From NCBI GenBank assembly GCA_964558455.1, contig CAZLEE010000001.1, positions 5,628 through 69,627 on the forward strand: a stretch of 64,000 nt of DNA, written 5' to 3'. Made by a program: the position numbers and the translations under genes. The notes below the pieces were generated by a model. It made no database searches and was not told where the DNA came from. It saw only the letters and a list, made by a program, of their open reading frames with translations. Source of the stretch: DASRLE01 sp964558455. Its GTDB lineage: Bacteria; Verrucomicrobiota; Verrucomicrobiia; Limisphaerales; Palsa-1400. The stretch's first letter is position 1. Every line of letters begins with the position of its first letter. Below are positions 45,823 through 54,612 of the stretch, one piece after another.

Positions 45823-46062
45823 ATGAATGAAGCATTTGTTCCCTTGATATCCGTCGAAGCCGGATCGCACGAAACCCTGTTTTCCGCGCTGGCGGCAAGA
45901 ACATCAGCCCCGAACGTCAGCCCGGCCTTTCCCGCCATGTCGAGGATGGGGGATGCGTGCGGCGATCCCGTGATTACGTTGCAGCGCAACGGGCCGGTGG
46001 TTTCGCGCATCCGCATTCAATGCAGTTGCGGCAAGGTCATTGATTTGACGTGTGCCTACTAA
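45823..46062 (+). CDS. Small conserved-looking protein between motB and flgF, unknown
   Basis: A 79-residue protein with no signal peptide or membrane helix. The C-terminus SRIRIQCSCGKVIDLTCAY has three clustered cysteines (CSCGK..TC) that could bind a metal together with the cysteine in DACGD. It is in the same direction as the flagellar run and starts 18 bases after motB. The family was not recognised. A regulatory or assembly role is possible. Confidence 0.55.
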   Translation: MNEAFVPLISVEAGSHETLFSALAARTSAPNVSPAFPAMSRMGDACGDPVITLQRNGPVVSRIRIQCSCGKVIDLTCAY

Positions 46063-46203
46063 CGGCCATGACCGGATCGCGACCGGGCATTTTTCTGCCG
46101 GGTCCGGGGGAAGGTTTTGCCGGTCATCGGTCTTTACGGCATCAATTCCCGCACAAAACGAGGCAATAACCATGTGGCACAGGCGTTGCTTCCAGAATCC
46201 CGG

Positions 46204-46953
46204 ATGAATGTCAGTCTCTACCAGGCAGCCGCCGCACTGAAGGCCAACAGTAGTTGGCTGGATGTGATTACGGAGAATATGGCTTCCAGTTCGGTGCCGG
46301 GATTCAGAAAGCAATCCCTTACCACCGAGGCCGTCCAAGCCGGATTGATGCCGACGGGCAGCACGAGCGGCTCCGCCCCCGAACGTTTCAGCCTCCCCAA
46401 AACCAGCACCTCGGTGTGTTTCAAGAACGGGGAACTGGATTACACCGGCGACGACAAGAATGCCGCAATCGACGGCTCCGGTTTTTTTCAGGTGCAACTG
46501 GCCAACGGGATGACGGCGGTGACGCGTGACGGGGAGTTCCGGGTTGGCTCGAAAGGGCAACTGGAGACAAAGGAAGGTTACGCGGTCGTGGGGAGCAGCG
46601 GCCCAATCCAACTTGACCCGCAGAATCCCGCGCCGCTGGCCATTTCGGCCTCGGGTGATGTGCGGCAGGGGGGGGCCATAAAAGGAAAATTAAGTCTGAC
46701 GGATTATGAAAATCCGGAATTGCTCACCCAGACCAACGGCGTCTATTTCCTGGCGACCAATCCGGCTCTTCAGACAAAACCGGCGGATGGCACGATCAAG
46801 AACGGTTTTGTGGAATCGTCCAATGCGACGGCTCTGAACGAAATGGCGAACATGATGACGGCCATGCGCACTTTCGAAGCCAACCAGCACGTCATTCAAA
46901 TTCAAGATGACCGCATGAGCAAGGTCATCAGCGAATTGGGGAACCCGACATAA
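46204..46953 (+). CDS. flgF: Flagellar proximal-rod protein FlgF
   Basis: A 249-residue protein from 46204 (MNVSLYQAAAALKANSSWLDVITENMASSSVPGFRKQSL), the usual FlgF/FlgG N-terminus; in-frame codons upstream to 46117 lack this pattern. DDKNAAIDGSGFFQVQLANGMTAVTRDGEF and the C-terminal NGFVESSNATALNEMANMMTAMRTFEANQ are typical. It assembles into the rod next to FlgG. flgG begins 3 bases after its stop. Confidence 0.92.
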   Translation: MNVSLYQAAAALKANSSWLDVITENMASSSVPGFRKQSLTTEAVQAGLMPTGSTSGSAPERFSLPKTSTSVCFKNGELDYTGDDKNAAIDGSGFFQVQLANGMTAVTRDGEFRVGSKGQLETKEGYAVVGSSGPIQLDPQNPAPLAISASGDVRQGGAIKGKLSLTDYENPELLTQTNGVYFLATNPALQTKPADGTIKNGFVESSNATALNEMANMMTAMRTFEANQHVIQIQDDRMSKVISELGNPT

Positions 46954-46956
46954 TCT

Positions 46957-47742
46957 ATGTTACGCGCACTTTATTCAGCGGCGACGGGAATGGAATCCCA
47001 ACAGCTTAACCTGGATGTCATTTCCAACAATCTGGCCAACGTGAACACGACCGGATTCAAAAAGAGCAAAATCGAATTTCAAGACCTGCTCTACGAAAAC
47101 GTCCGCATGCCCGGATCGGAGCAGGGCAACGGGGCGCAGTTGCCCACCGGATTGCAAGTCGGCCACGGCACGCGCGTCGTGGCGACGGACCGGGTTTTCA
47201 CGGAGGGAGAATTGACCCAGACCGGCGAGCGGCTGGACATGGCTATTCAGGGAGACGGTTTCTTCCAGGTGACAATGCCCGACGGCACCCTGGCCTACAC
47301 CCGCGACGGTTCGCTCAAGACATCCTCGGATGGCGCGATCACGACCAGCGACGGGCTGCCGGTGCAAAACGGTTTTCAACCCATCCCCACCGGCACGACA
47401 TCAATCAATATTGCCGCCAACGGCCAGGTGACGACGACGGGCGCCAATGGGACGCAAAATTTTCAGGTGACCCTGGTTCGCTTTGCCAATCCGGCCGGCT
47501 TGCAAAGCATCGGACGCAATTTGTATTTGCAAACGCCGGCCTCCGGCACGCCTGAGACAGGCGACCCGGACGCAAATGGTTTTGGCAGCCTGCAACAAGG
47601 CTACGTGGAAATGTCCAACGTCAGTGTGGTGGAGGAAATGGTGGGCATGATCGTGGCCCAGCGGGCTTACGAAGTGAGTTCAAAAGCCGTGCAAACGGCG
47701 GATCAGATGATGCAACAAAGCGATAACCTGATACGGCCATGA
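46957..47742 (+). CDS. flgG: Flagellar distal rod protein FlgG
   Basis: A 261-residue protein, the standard size. MLRALYSAATGMESQQLNLDVISNNLANVNTTGFKKSKIEFQDLLYENV is the textbook FlgG start, and LQQGYVEMSNVSVVEEMVGMIVAQRAYEVSSKAVQTADQMMQ its end. It forms the distal rod. The last four bases overlap the flgA start (ATGA). Confidence 0.98.
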   Translation: MLRALYSAATGMESQQLNLDVISNNLANVNTTGFKKSKIEFQDLLYENVRMPGSEQGNGAQLPTGLQVGHGTRVVATDRVFTEGELTQTGERLDMAIQGDGFFQVTMPDGTLAYTRDGSLKTSSDGAITTSDGLPVQNGFQPIPTGTTSINIAANGQVTTTGANGTQNFQVTLVRFANPAGLQSIGRNLYLQTPASGTPETGDPDANGFGSLQQGYVEMSNVSVVEEMVGMIVAQRAYEVSSKAVQTADQMMQQSDNLIRP

Positions 47743-48698
47743 GTTGGTATAAGAATCTTTTTATTCTGCCGCTGGCTATCCTGGCGCAACTGGCCGGTCC
47801 GCAAACGGCGTCTGCGGATGTCTGGAGACTGCTGCCCCAGGCGCAAGTGGACGGCACGGGCATTTTCCTGGATCAAGTGGTGGCCATGCCGGGAGCCGGC
47901 CGCGCCATTCCCCATCTCCGCATTGCCGGCGCGCCCCAACCCAGCCAGCCCAGCTCGTTTTCCCGCAGTCAAATCGCCTTGCTGGCGCGTCTCGCCGGAG
48001 CGGCGCCGCTGGCGACGAATTGGGAGGGAGCAACGACAATTCATGTTTCGCGGCAGTTGCGCGCTTTTGAGGATCCCGAATTGACCCAGCTTTTGACCGC
48101 CACCCTGCAAAAAGAATACGTCAAGAATCAAGGCGAGTTGGAACTGGGCCTGACCAAGCCCTGGGCGTCGGTGCAAGTGCCGGACGAACCGCTCACCTTG
48201 AAGATAAAACAGATGCCTGCGAATGGAATCAGCCCGGCTTTCATCATGACCTTCGAGCTTTGGGACGGCTGGGAACGGGTTGGCAGTTGGCAGGTCGTTG
48301 CGCACGCCGCCGTGTGGCGCGATATTCCGGTGGCCCATTCGGCCCTGACCCGGGGCGAGACGTTGAAAGGCGCGGACCTGACCATGGAGCGGGCGGACGT
48401 GCTGGTTGAGCGGGACGCTTTTCTAAACTTTCCCATAGTCAATGATTCGCTCGAATTGAGCGAAAATATCCAGGTGGGCCATCCGATCCTCAATCGCATG
48501 GTCCGGGTCCATCCGCTCGTCCTGCGGGGGCAATTGGTGGAAGGTGTTTTTCAGGACGGCAGCCTCGGCATATCCCTCATGGTGGAAACACTGGAGGACG
48601 GCATACTCGGCCAGGTGGTGCGAGTGAGAAACCCCTTAACCAAACGCGAACTTTATGGAAAAGTTGAAAGTGAAAAATCGGTGCGGATCAATCTGTAG
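47739..48698 (+). CDS. flgA: Flagellar P-ring chaperone FlgA
   Basis: A 319-residue periplasmic protein with a signal peptide (IFILPLAILAQLAGPQTASA-like, residues ~5-25). The C-terminal SAF domain (~205-319) contains TRGETLKGADLTMERADVL, NIQVGHPILNRMVRVHPLVLRG and GQVVRVRNPLTKRELYGKV, the FlgA signature. It assists FlgI assembly. It is longer than enterobacterial FlgA (about 219) because of an N-terminal domain. Its end overlaps flgH by 44 bases. Confidence 0.88.
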   Translation: MSWYKNLFILPLAILAQLAGPQTASADVWRLLPQAQVDGTGIFLDQVVAMPGAGRAIPHLRIAGAPQPSQPSSFSRSQIALLARLAGAAPLATNWEGATTIHVSRQLRAFEDPELTQLLTATLQKEYVKNQGELELGLTKPWASVQVPDEPLTLKIKQMPANGISPAFIMTFELWDGWERVGSWQVVAHAAVWRDIPVAHSALTRGETLKGADLTMERADVLVERDAFLNFPIVNDSLELSENIQVGHPILNRMVRVHPLVLRGQLVEGVFQDGSLGISLMVETLEDGILGQVVRVRNPLTKRELYGKVESEKSVRINL

Positions 48699-49305
48699 GC
48701 CGGTCGTTCTGGCGGCGGCGCTGATTCTTGCGGCTGCCGGGAGCGGCCAGGCGGATTCGTTGTGGAATCCGGTCAATTGCCGCGCCATGACGTCGGATAA
48801 GAAGGCGCAGGCGATTGGCGATATTCTGACCATTTTAATCCAGGAAAACAACGGGGCGACCCGCCAAAACAACACGACCACTTCCAAGAAAACTTCGGTG
48901 AACGCGGCGCTGGCCAGCCTGCTCTACAGTCCGGCGAGTTCGGGTTTGTTGACCAAGAAGGGGGCGTTGCCGGCGGCAAGCTGGACTTCGGACGCGGAGT
49001 TTAACGGGGGCGGTTCGATCAACAACGCGGAAACCATCACGGCCCAGATGGCGGTGCGGGTGGTGGATATTTTGCCCAACGGAAACATGGTGGTGGAGGG
49101 ACAGTTGCGCACCGACTTCTCCGGGGAGAAGCAGGACGCCGTCGTGCGCGGAACAGTTCGCCCGGACGACGTGGCGGCCAATAATACGCTTTACAGCTAC
49201 AACATCGCCGATGCCACGATTCAATTCATCTCGAAGGGAACGCTGACCGATTCGCAGCGCAGGGGCTGGCTGACGAAATTCTGGGATAAGCTGACCCCAT
49301 TCTGA
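48655..49305 (+). CDS. flgH: Flagellar L-ring protein FlgH
   Basis: A 216-residue protein. AIGDILTILIQENNGATRQNNTTTSKKT and VRVVDILPNGNMVVEGQLRTDFSGEKQDAVVRGTVRPDDV are FlgH features, as is the TIQFISKGTLTDSQRRGWLTKFWDKLTPF end. Family members are normally lipoproteins with a lipobox Cys. Here the signal peptide (AAALILAAAGSGQADSLW) has no Cys after its hydrophobic core, so cleavage by signal peptidase I and no lipid anchor are predicted. The start lies inside flgA. Confidence 0.92.
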   Translation: MEKLKVKNRCGSICRPVVLAAALILAAAGSGQADSLWNPVNCRAMTSDKKAQAIGDILTILIQENNGATRQNNTTTSKKTSVNAALASLLYSPASSGLLTKKGALPAASWTSDAEFNGGGSINNAETITAQMAVRVVDILPNGNMVVEGQLRTDFSGEKQDAVVRGTVRPDDVAANNTLYSYNIADATIQFISKGTLTDSQRRGWLTKFWDKLTPF

Positions 49306-49314
49306 TATCATTTC

Positions 49315-50415
49315 ATGCGACATTCTCTTCAACGACTGGTGTGGCTGGCGCTGGCGGGTTTCTCCTGCGTCGCCGGCGCCACAGGGGTGCGTGTCAAAGA
49401 TATTGCCGTCGTTTCAGGCGTGCGAGACAACCAGTTGGCGGGCTACGGCCTGGTGGCGGGTCTGGCGGGCGACGGCGACAAGAACCCGGCCCAAACATTG
49501 CAGACCATCCAGAACATTTTGCAACGTTTTGGCGTGACGATTCCCGCCTCGACCTTGTCGGCCAAAAACGTGGCCATCGTCATGGTCACGACCGATATTC
49601 CGGCCTTTAAGAAATCAGGCACGCGGCTGGATGTGACGGTCGCGTCGATGGGTGACGCCAAGAGCCTGCAAGGAGGCATTTTATTGCAAACGCCGCTGCT
49701 GGGCGCGGATGGAAAAGTGTATGCGGTGGCCCAAGGCGCGTTGACTCTCGGCGGCATATCGGCGGGAGGCGAGGGCGCATCCGTGCAAAAAAACCATCCG
49801 ACCGTGGGGCAGATCGCCGATGGGGCGGTGGTGGAACGGGAAATTCCTGCGCAAATAATCAGCGATCATCATTTGGATTTGATATTGCGGGAGTCGGATT
49901 TCACCACGGCGGCGCGCCTGGCGATGGCGTTGAACGTCAAGTTCACCAACAGCTCGCTTGCGATTGATTCCTCCACCGTGCAGGTTCGCGTGCCGGACGA
50001 GTTTGAATCAACGCCGATCAATTTCGTTTCATTGCTGGAGGCGGTGGAAGTGAACACGGACATCCCGGCGCGCATCGTGATCAACGAACGCACCGGAACG
50101 ATTGTCGCGACCTCCCGCATCTGCATTTCGGCCTGCGCCGTGTCTCATGGCAACGTGACCATCAGCATTGCCACCACCATGAATGTTTCACAACCAGGCC
50201 CGATGTCCCAGGGCGGAAAGACCGTGGTGACGCCGAAGACGGACGCGAAAGTTTCGGAAGAAAAAGGTTCCATGGTGACGCTGCCTGAATTGCCCACGGT
50301 GGAAAAAGTGGCCTCGGCCTTGAACGCCTTGGGCGTCACGCCGAGGGACATGATGTCCATCTTCCAGGCGATGAAAGAAGCGGGGGCGTTGCAGGCGGAA
50401 TTAATCATCCGGTGA
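49315..50415 (+). CDS. flgI: Flagellar P-ring protein FlgI
   Basis: A 366-residue periplasmic protein with a signal peptide (LVWLALAGFSCVAGATG). VRVKDIAVVSGVRDNQLAGYGLVAGLAGDGDK is the FlgI N-terminus; NERTGTIVATSRICISACAVSHGNVTISI and LPTVEKVASALNALGVTPRDMMSIFQAMKEAGALQAELIIR close the family pattern. It forms the P ring at the peptidoglycan layer. This supports a diderm cell. Confidence 0.98.
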   Translation: MRHSLQRLVWLALAGFSCVAGATGVRVKDIAVVSGVRDNQLAGYGLVAGLAGDGDKNPAQTLQTIQNILQRFGVTIPASTLSAKNVAIVMVTTDIPAFKKSGTRLDVTVASMGDAKSLQGGILLQTPLLGADGKVYAVAQGALTLGGISAGGEGASVQKNHPTVGQIADGAVVEREIPAQIISDHHLDLILRESDFTTAARLAMALNVKFTNSSLAIDSSTVQVRVPDEFESTPINFVSLLEAVEVNTDIPARIVINERTGTIVATSRICISACAVSHGNVTISIATTMNVSQPGPMSQGGKTVVTPKTDAKVSEEKGSMVTLPELPTVEKVASALNALGVTPRDMMSIFQAMKEAGALQAELIIR

Positions 50416-50418
50416 CGT

Positions 50419-50796
50419 ATGGACATAACCGCTCTTCAACCCCACCTGAAAGCCTCCTCGGTGCCGCTGGATCAACTGGCGGGAAACCCCAACGTCACGC
50501 AGAGCGACAAGGTCAAGGAAGCGTGCCGCCAGTTTGAGGCGGTTTTGTTGCGGCAGATTTTGAAAGACGCGCGCAAGCCGGTCGGTCCGGACGGGCAGGA
50601 GGATGAGTCGGCCGCCACTGGAATTTATAATGACATGATCAATAACCAGATGGCTGATTGCATCAGTCGTTCCGGGTCTTTCGGCCTGGCCAAAAGTCTG
50701 GAAAATCAATTGGTCAACCAAGTCCTGCCCAAGGCGTTGGGCCGGGCGCAACCGGAGTCCGGCGCAAAACCCGCCGTTTCCCCAGCCAATAAATAA
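50419..50796 (+). CDS. flgJ: FlgJ-type rod-binding protein, without muramidase domain
   Basis: A 125-residue protein with the rod-binding domain only: KVKEACRQFEAVLLRQILKDARKP, IYNDMINNQMADCISRSGSFGLAKSLENQL. The C-terminal glucosaminidase domain of enterobacterial FlgJ is absent, as in many phyla, so wall opening must rely on a separate lytic enzyme. The position after flgI fits. Confidence 0.93.
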   Translation: MDITALQPHLKASSVPLDQLAGNPNVTQSDKVKEACRQFEAVLLRQILKDARKPVGPDGQEDESAATGIYNDMINNQMADCISRSGSFGLAKSLENQLVNQVLPKALGRAQPESGAKPAVSPANK

Positions 50797-50799
50797 TTC

Positions 50800-51297
50800 A
50801 TGACCGAAAACATTTCCATTTTAGTGGACGCCCTGCGGCAGGAACTGGAACAGTACGGCGAGATGCTCGCCCTGCTGGAGCGCCAACAACAACAAATCGT
50901 GGCGCGTTCGGCCGATGAGGTTTACCAATCCATTGCCCCCATCAAGTCGCAGGGGGTTGCGATCCAGCAGGCCCGCGTCCGGCGCGAGGAATGCCGCGCC
51001 AAACTGGCTCAGTCGATGAACTGTCCGGATAATGCGACTTTTGCCCAGTTGATCCCGCTGGTGGCGGAGGAGTGCCGTCCCTTGCTGCGCGCATTGGTGG
51101 AGGAGAACAACGAGTTGCTGGCCCGCGTGCGGCAGCGCGCCCGCCAAAACCATTTGCGTCTGAGCCGTTCGATTGAATTGATGCAAGGGTTGATCAACTC
51201 CCTTTTCCCGGCGCGCCAGCCGCGCGTTTACAACGGTCAGGGAAACATGAAGCTGCGCCGTCCCACCCCGCAGGCGATCTATAATGCCGTGGGCTGA
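50800..51297 (+). CDS. flgN: Flagellar export chaperone FlgN
   Basis: A 165-residue, largely helical protein: ISILVDALRQELEQYGEMLALLERQQQQIVARSADEV is the FlgN-type opening. It follows flgJ after 3 bases and precedes flgK and flgL, which encode the substrates that FlgN guards in the cytoplasm. Sequence conservation in the family is low, so context carries weight. Confidence 0.82.
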   Translation: MTENISILVDALRQELEQYGEMLALLERQQQQIVARSADEVYQSIAPIKSQGVAIQQARVRREECRAKLAQSMNCPDNATFAQLIPLVAEECRPLLRALVEENNELLARVRQRARQNHLRLSRSIELMQGLINSLFPARQPRVYNGQGNMKLRRPTPQAIYNAVG

Positions 51298-51309
51298 TTT
51301 GTTTGTTTT

Positions 51310-52719
51310 ATGTTGTCACTATTTGGCGTCTTGAACATGGCCGGGCAGTCGCTCTCGGTGGAGACCCAGGCGACGGCTGTGGCGGGGCAGAATCTGGCCA
51401 ATGTCAGTAATCCGGCCTATGCCGACGAGCAATTGCAGGTTCAGGCGGCGCCGTCGTTGGACACCACGTCCGGGGACGAGGGCACGGGGGTGCAGGCGAC
51501 CAAGATCACCCAGCTTTGGGATTCGCTCCTGAATTCGCAAATTGTCGCGGAGGACAGCGTCAGCGGGTCGCTCAATTCGCAGCAGAGCGCGTTGCAGCAG
51601 ACCGAGGCTTATTTGAACGAACAACTGAGCAGTTCCTCCAGCACCGGCACCTCCAGCTCGAACGGATTGGCGGCGGACTTGTCCGGTCTGTTCAATTCGT
51701 TGCAAACCCTTTCCACCGATCCCACCAGCATCCCGGACCGTCAAGCCGTGGCGCAAAGCGCGCAGCAGTTGACCCAGCAGTTCAACTCGGTTTCCTCCGG
51801 TCTGACCACCGTGGCCTCGGACTTGAACACTTCCATCCAAAACGGCGTCACTTCCAGCAACAACGACCTGAGTCAAATTGCCGCGTTAAACGAGCAGATC
51901 ATCAACGCCCAGGCCGACGGCGGCACGGACAATAATTTGATTGATCAACGGGAGAAGACAATTGAAGACCTGGCCGGTTACGCGAATATAACCACCTCCG
52001 CGCAGTCGAACGGGGCGGTCAATGTCAGCATCGGCGGCGTGACCATGGTGGCCGACGGCGCGACGCCGGATAGTTTGCAGACTTACACCAATTCCAGCGG
52101 CCAGTTGATGATTCAGGCCCAAAACGCCGGCACCCCGCTGACCCTGACGGGCGGCAGCATCGAGGGCAGCATCACCGCGCGCGATGGCCAGGTGGCAACC
52201 CTGCAAAATTCCATCAACACCCTGGCCTCAACCCTGATCACCCAGTTCAATTCGGTTTATTCCGGCGGTTACGATTTGAACAACAACAACAGCACACAGG
52301 ATTTCTTCACCGGTTCGGACGCGGCATCCATCGGGGTGAACAGCACCGTGGTGAATGATCCCACCACCTTTCAAGCCAGCGGCACATCGGGCGACACGGG
52401 TGACAACACGGTGGTGCTGTCCCTGGCGAACCTGGCCAGCCAGTCGCTCTCAAGTTTGAGCAACCAGACTTTGAGCCAGAGTTACGCGGCCACCATCGGG
52501 GATTTCGGCTCCGCCCTGCAATCGGTCAACAGTCAAATCTCCAACAGCACGGCGGTGTCGCAAATGCTTGCCACTCAGCGCAGTTCGGAAACCGGCGTGG
52601 ATACCGACACGGAAATGACCAATCTGATGCAGTACCAAAAGGCATATGAGGCATCAGCCGAGTTGGTTACGACGGTGAATCAAATGTTGGAAACTTTGAT
52701 CGACATGAAGACAGAATGA
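51310..52719 (+). CDS. flgK: Hook-filament junction protein FlgK (HAP1)
   Basis: A 469-residue protein. The N-terminus SLFGVLNMAGQSLSVETQATAVAGQNLANVSNPAYADEQLQVQAA is the HAP1 signature; LNEQIINAQADGGTDNNLIDQREKTIEDLAGYANI and the end EMTNLMQYQKAYEASAELVTTVNQMLETLIDMKTE are diagnostic. It joins hook and filament with FlgL. Confidence 0.95.
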   Translation: MLSLFGVLNMAGQSLSVETQATAVAGQNLANVSNPAYADEQLQVQAAPSLDTTSGDEGTGVQATKITQLWDSLLNSQIVAEDSVSGSLNSQQSALQQTEAYLNEQLSSSSSTGTSSSNGLAADLSGLFNSLQTLSTDPTSIPDRQAVAQSAQQLTQQFNSVSSGLTTVASDLNTSIQNGVTSSNNDLSQIAALNEQIINAQADGGTDNNLIDQREKTIEDLAGYANITTSAQSNGAVNVSIGGVTMVADGATPDSLQTYTNSSGQLMIQAQNAGTPLTLTGGSIEGSITARDGQVATLQNSINTLASTLITQFNSVYSGGYDLNNNNSTQDFFTGSDAASIGVNSTVVNDPTTFQASGTSGDTGDNTVVLSLANLASQSLSSLSNQTLSQSYAATIGDFGSALQSVNSQISNSTAVSQMLATQRSSETGVDTDTEMTNLMQYQKAYEASAELVTTVNQMLETLIDMKTE

Positions 52720-52745
52720 GTGTTTCCTTTTGACCCATCACACAT

Positions 52746-53687
52746 ATGCGCGTATCCAGTTCAACTTTTACGGGTGGTTTTATCGGCGAGATCCAACAAT
52801 TGGAGCAACAGCAGAACACCCTGCAAGAGCAGGCCAGTTCCGGGCTTTCGGTGACGTTGCCATCAGACAATCCCTCCGTCATGTCCGAAGTGTTGAATCT
52901 GCAAACCAACGGCGCGGCCAACACCCAGTACCAAAGCAACATCACCCAATTGCAGGCCTCGGCCACAACATCCGCCACGGCCATGAACAGTTTGCAGACG
53001 ATTGTCAGCCAGGTGAATGAAATCGCCACCAACGCGTCCAGCGGGACGGCTTCTTCCACCCAACTCTCAACTTATGCGTCCGAAGTGGAAGCCTGCATCC
53101 AACAGGCCATGCAACTGGGCAACACGCAGGACGCCAACGGGAATTATATTTTCGGCGGCACCGATTCCAGCACCAAGCCGTTCGTTGCCACCACCGATGC
53201 CAACGGCAACGTCACGGGCGTCTCTTACAAGGGCAACACCAATGTGAACCAGAATGACATCGGGTTGAGTATGACCGTTGCCACCCAGGTTCCGGGCGAG
53301 AATACCACCGGCTCAGGTGCGGAAGGTCTTTTTGCGGACAGCCGCACCGGCGCGGATTTGTTCAAAGACATGGTTTCCCTGCAACAGAATCTGGCCTCGG
53401 GCGACACCAGCGCCATCAGTTCCACCAACGCGCCGGCCCTGACTAATGACGAGAATAATATCATCAACCAGATCAGCGCCAATGGCGTGGTGCAATCCGC
53501 CTTGACCGCCGCAAATACCATGGCCACCTCCCAAAATACCAATATGACCACGGAAATAACGAATGATACCAGCGCCAACATGGCCCAGACCATGACGGAA
53601 CTGGATCAGACCCAGACCGCCTACCAAGCTGCGCTGGAAAGTGGCACGATGGTGATGAGCGTATCGTTGCTCAATTACTTGCAGTAA
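52746..53687 (+). CDS. flgL: Hook-filament junction protein FlgL (HAP3)
   Basis: A 313-residue flagellin-like protein. EIQQLEQQQNTLQEQASSGLSVTLPSDNPSVMSEVLNLQT at the N-terminus, the GNTQDANGNYIFGGTDSSTKPF segment typical of FlgL, and a C-terminal helix (MTELDQTQTAYQAALESGTMVMSVSLLNYL) support the call. FlgL links FlgK to flagellin. It is the last gene of the run; no flagellin gene follows in the window. Confidence 0.92.
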   Translation: MRVSSSTFTGGFIGEIQQLEQQQNTLQEQASSGLSVTLPSDNPSVMSEVLNLQTNGAANTQYQSNITQLQASATTSATAMNSLQTIVSQVNEIATNASSGTASSTQLSTYASEVEACIQQAMQLGNTQDANGNYIFGGTDSSTKPFVATTDANGNVTGVSYKGNTNVNQNDIGLSMTVATQVPGENTTGSGAEGLFADSRTGADLFKDMVSLQQNLASGDTSAISSTNAPALTNDENNIINQISANGVVQSALTAANTMATSQNTNMTTEITNDTSANMAQTMTELDQTQTAYQAALESGTMVMSVSLLNYLQ

Positions 53688-53751
53688 GTCCCCAGTAAGT
53701 CCCGTCATCGTCCGTCGCTTGCGGACGCCTCCCTCCCCGGCGCAACCCGCC

Positions 53752-54612
53752 TCAGGCGGCGCTGGGTACGGCGCTGGAAAAGAAGGCTTCTATCAACTGC
53801 ATTTGCTCGAAGGTATCCATCATCAATTGCGGGACGGACCGCTCCGTCATCTCCAGGTCGGCCAGAACTTCGGTGCGGGCGCGCTGGGCGAAGGCAACGT
53901 GACCATAGCCGTGCCCCATGAAACACGCCACCATATTGCCCATGTAAACACACGAAGCCAGACGTTGATAGACCCGGGCGTTTTTTGGGGTGTGATGAAA
54001 CGACACGGCCGCGATGATGTCCGGGGAGAAATTCCAATGTTGCAGCAATTGACCGCCCAATTCGGCGTGGTTGATCCCGAATAATTTCGTTTCGGCTTCC
54101 AGCAGGGAATGTCCGTTGCCTTCTGTCTCGGCCACGATTTTTGAGTAAGCGCCTTTCAACGAATCGGACAGGATGGTTTTTCCGATGTCATGCAGCAGGG
54201 TGGCGGTGAAGACGACGTTTTCATTTTCATTCCGCTGGCGGGCGATCAGTTGGGCGGCGGCGGCGGCGGTGACGGAATGTTTCCAGAGGTCGCCTTGTTC
54301 CATGCCGTATCCTTCCTGGGAGGCGCCCAGTATCTTGGCCCCGGTGGCGGCGGCCACAAGCTGGTAAATCTGCTGAAAACCCAGGCGGGTCACCGCATCC
54401 TGCAAATTGGATATCGGCGTGGCGGCGCCAAAATAGGCGCTGTTGCTGATGCGCAGCACGTTGGTCGTGAGCGACGGATCGTAGGAAATCAAATTGACGA
54501 TCCGGCTGCTGTCCGCATCCGGTTGGTTGATCAGCCGCATGAGTTCCGGCACCACGCGCGGAGCGGGCGGCAGATAGCGCAGGTTTCTAACGTAGTCGCT
54601 TATGGCTTGCAT
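53752..54612 (-). CDS. HDOD-domain signalling protein
   Basis: A 286-residue protein from the ATG at 54612 (MQAISDYVRNLRYLPPAP), which overlaps the end of the cheD-like gene by 13 bases. NVLRISNSAYFGAATPISNLQDAVTRLGFQQIY is the HDOD signature (~45-80); VVFTATLLHDIGKTIL and FHHTPKN keep HD residues. HDOD proteins act in signal transduction, often with motility or stress systems. Divergent from fliW and adjacent to the flagellar run, it probably serves motility control. A longer in-frame start at 54756 is unlikely, as that region encodes the CheD-like protein. Confidence 0.88.
   Translation of the reverse strand: MQAISDYVRNLRYLPPAPRVVPELMRLINQPDADSSRIVNLISYDPSLTTNVLRISNSAYFGAATPISNLQDAVTRLGFQQIYQLVAAATGAKILGASQEGYGMEQGDLWKHSVTAAAAAQLIARQRNENENVVFTATLLHDIGKTILSDSLKGAYSKIVAETEGNGHSLLEAETKLFGINHAELGGQLLQHWNFSPDIIAAVSFHHTPKNARVYQRLASCVYMGNMVACFMGHGYGHVAFAQRARTEVLADLEMTERSVPQLMMDTFEQMQLIEAFFSSAVPSAA

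Noticed and set aside
53688..53751. Hairpin CGTCCG/CGGACG after flgL as a terminator
   Set aside because: No T run follows the stem, so an intrinsic terminator is not supported.
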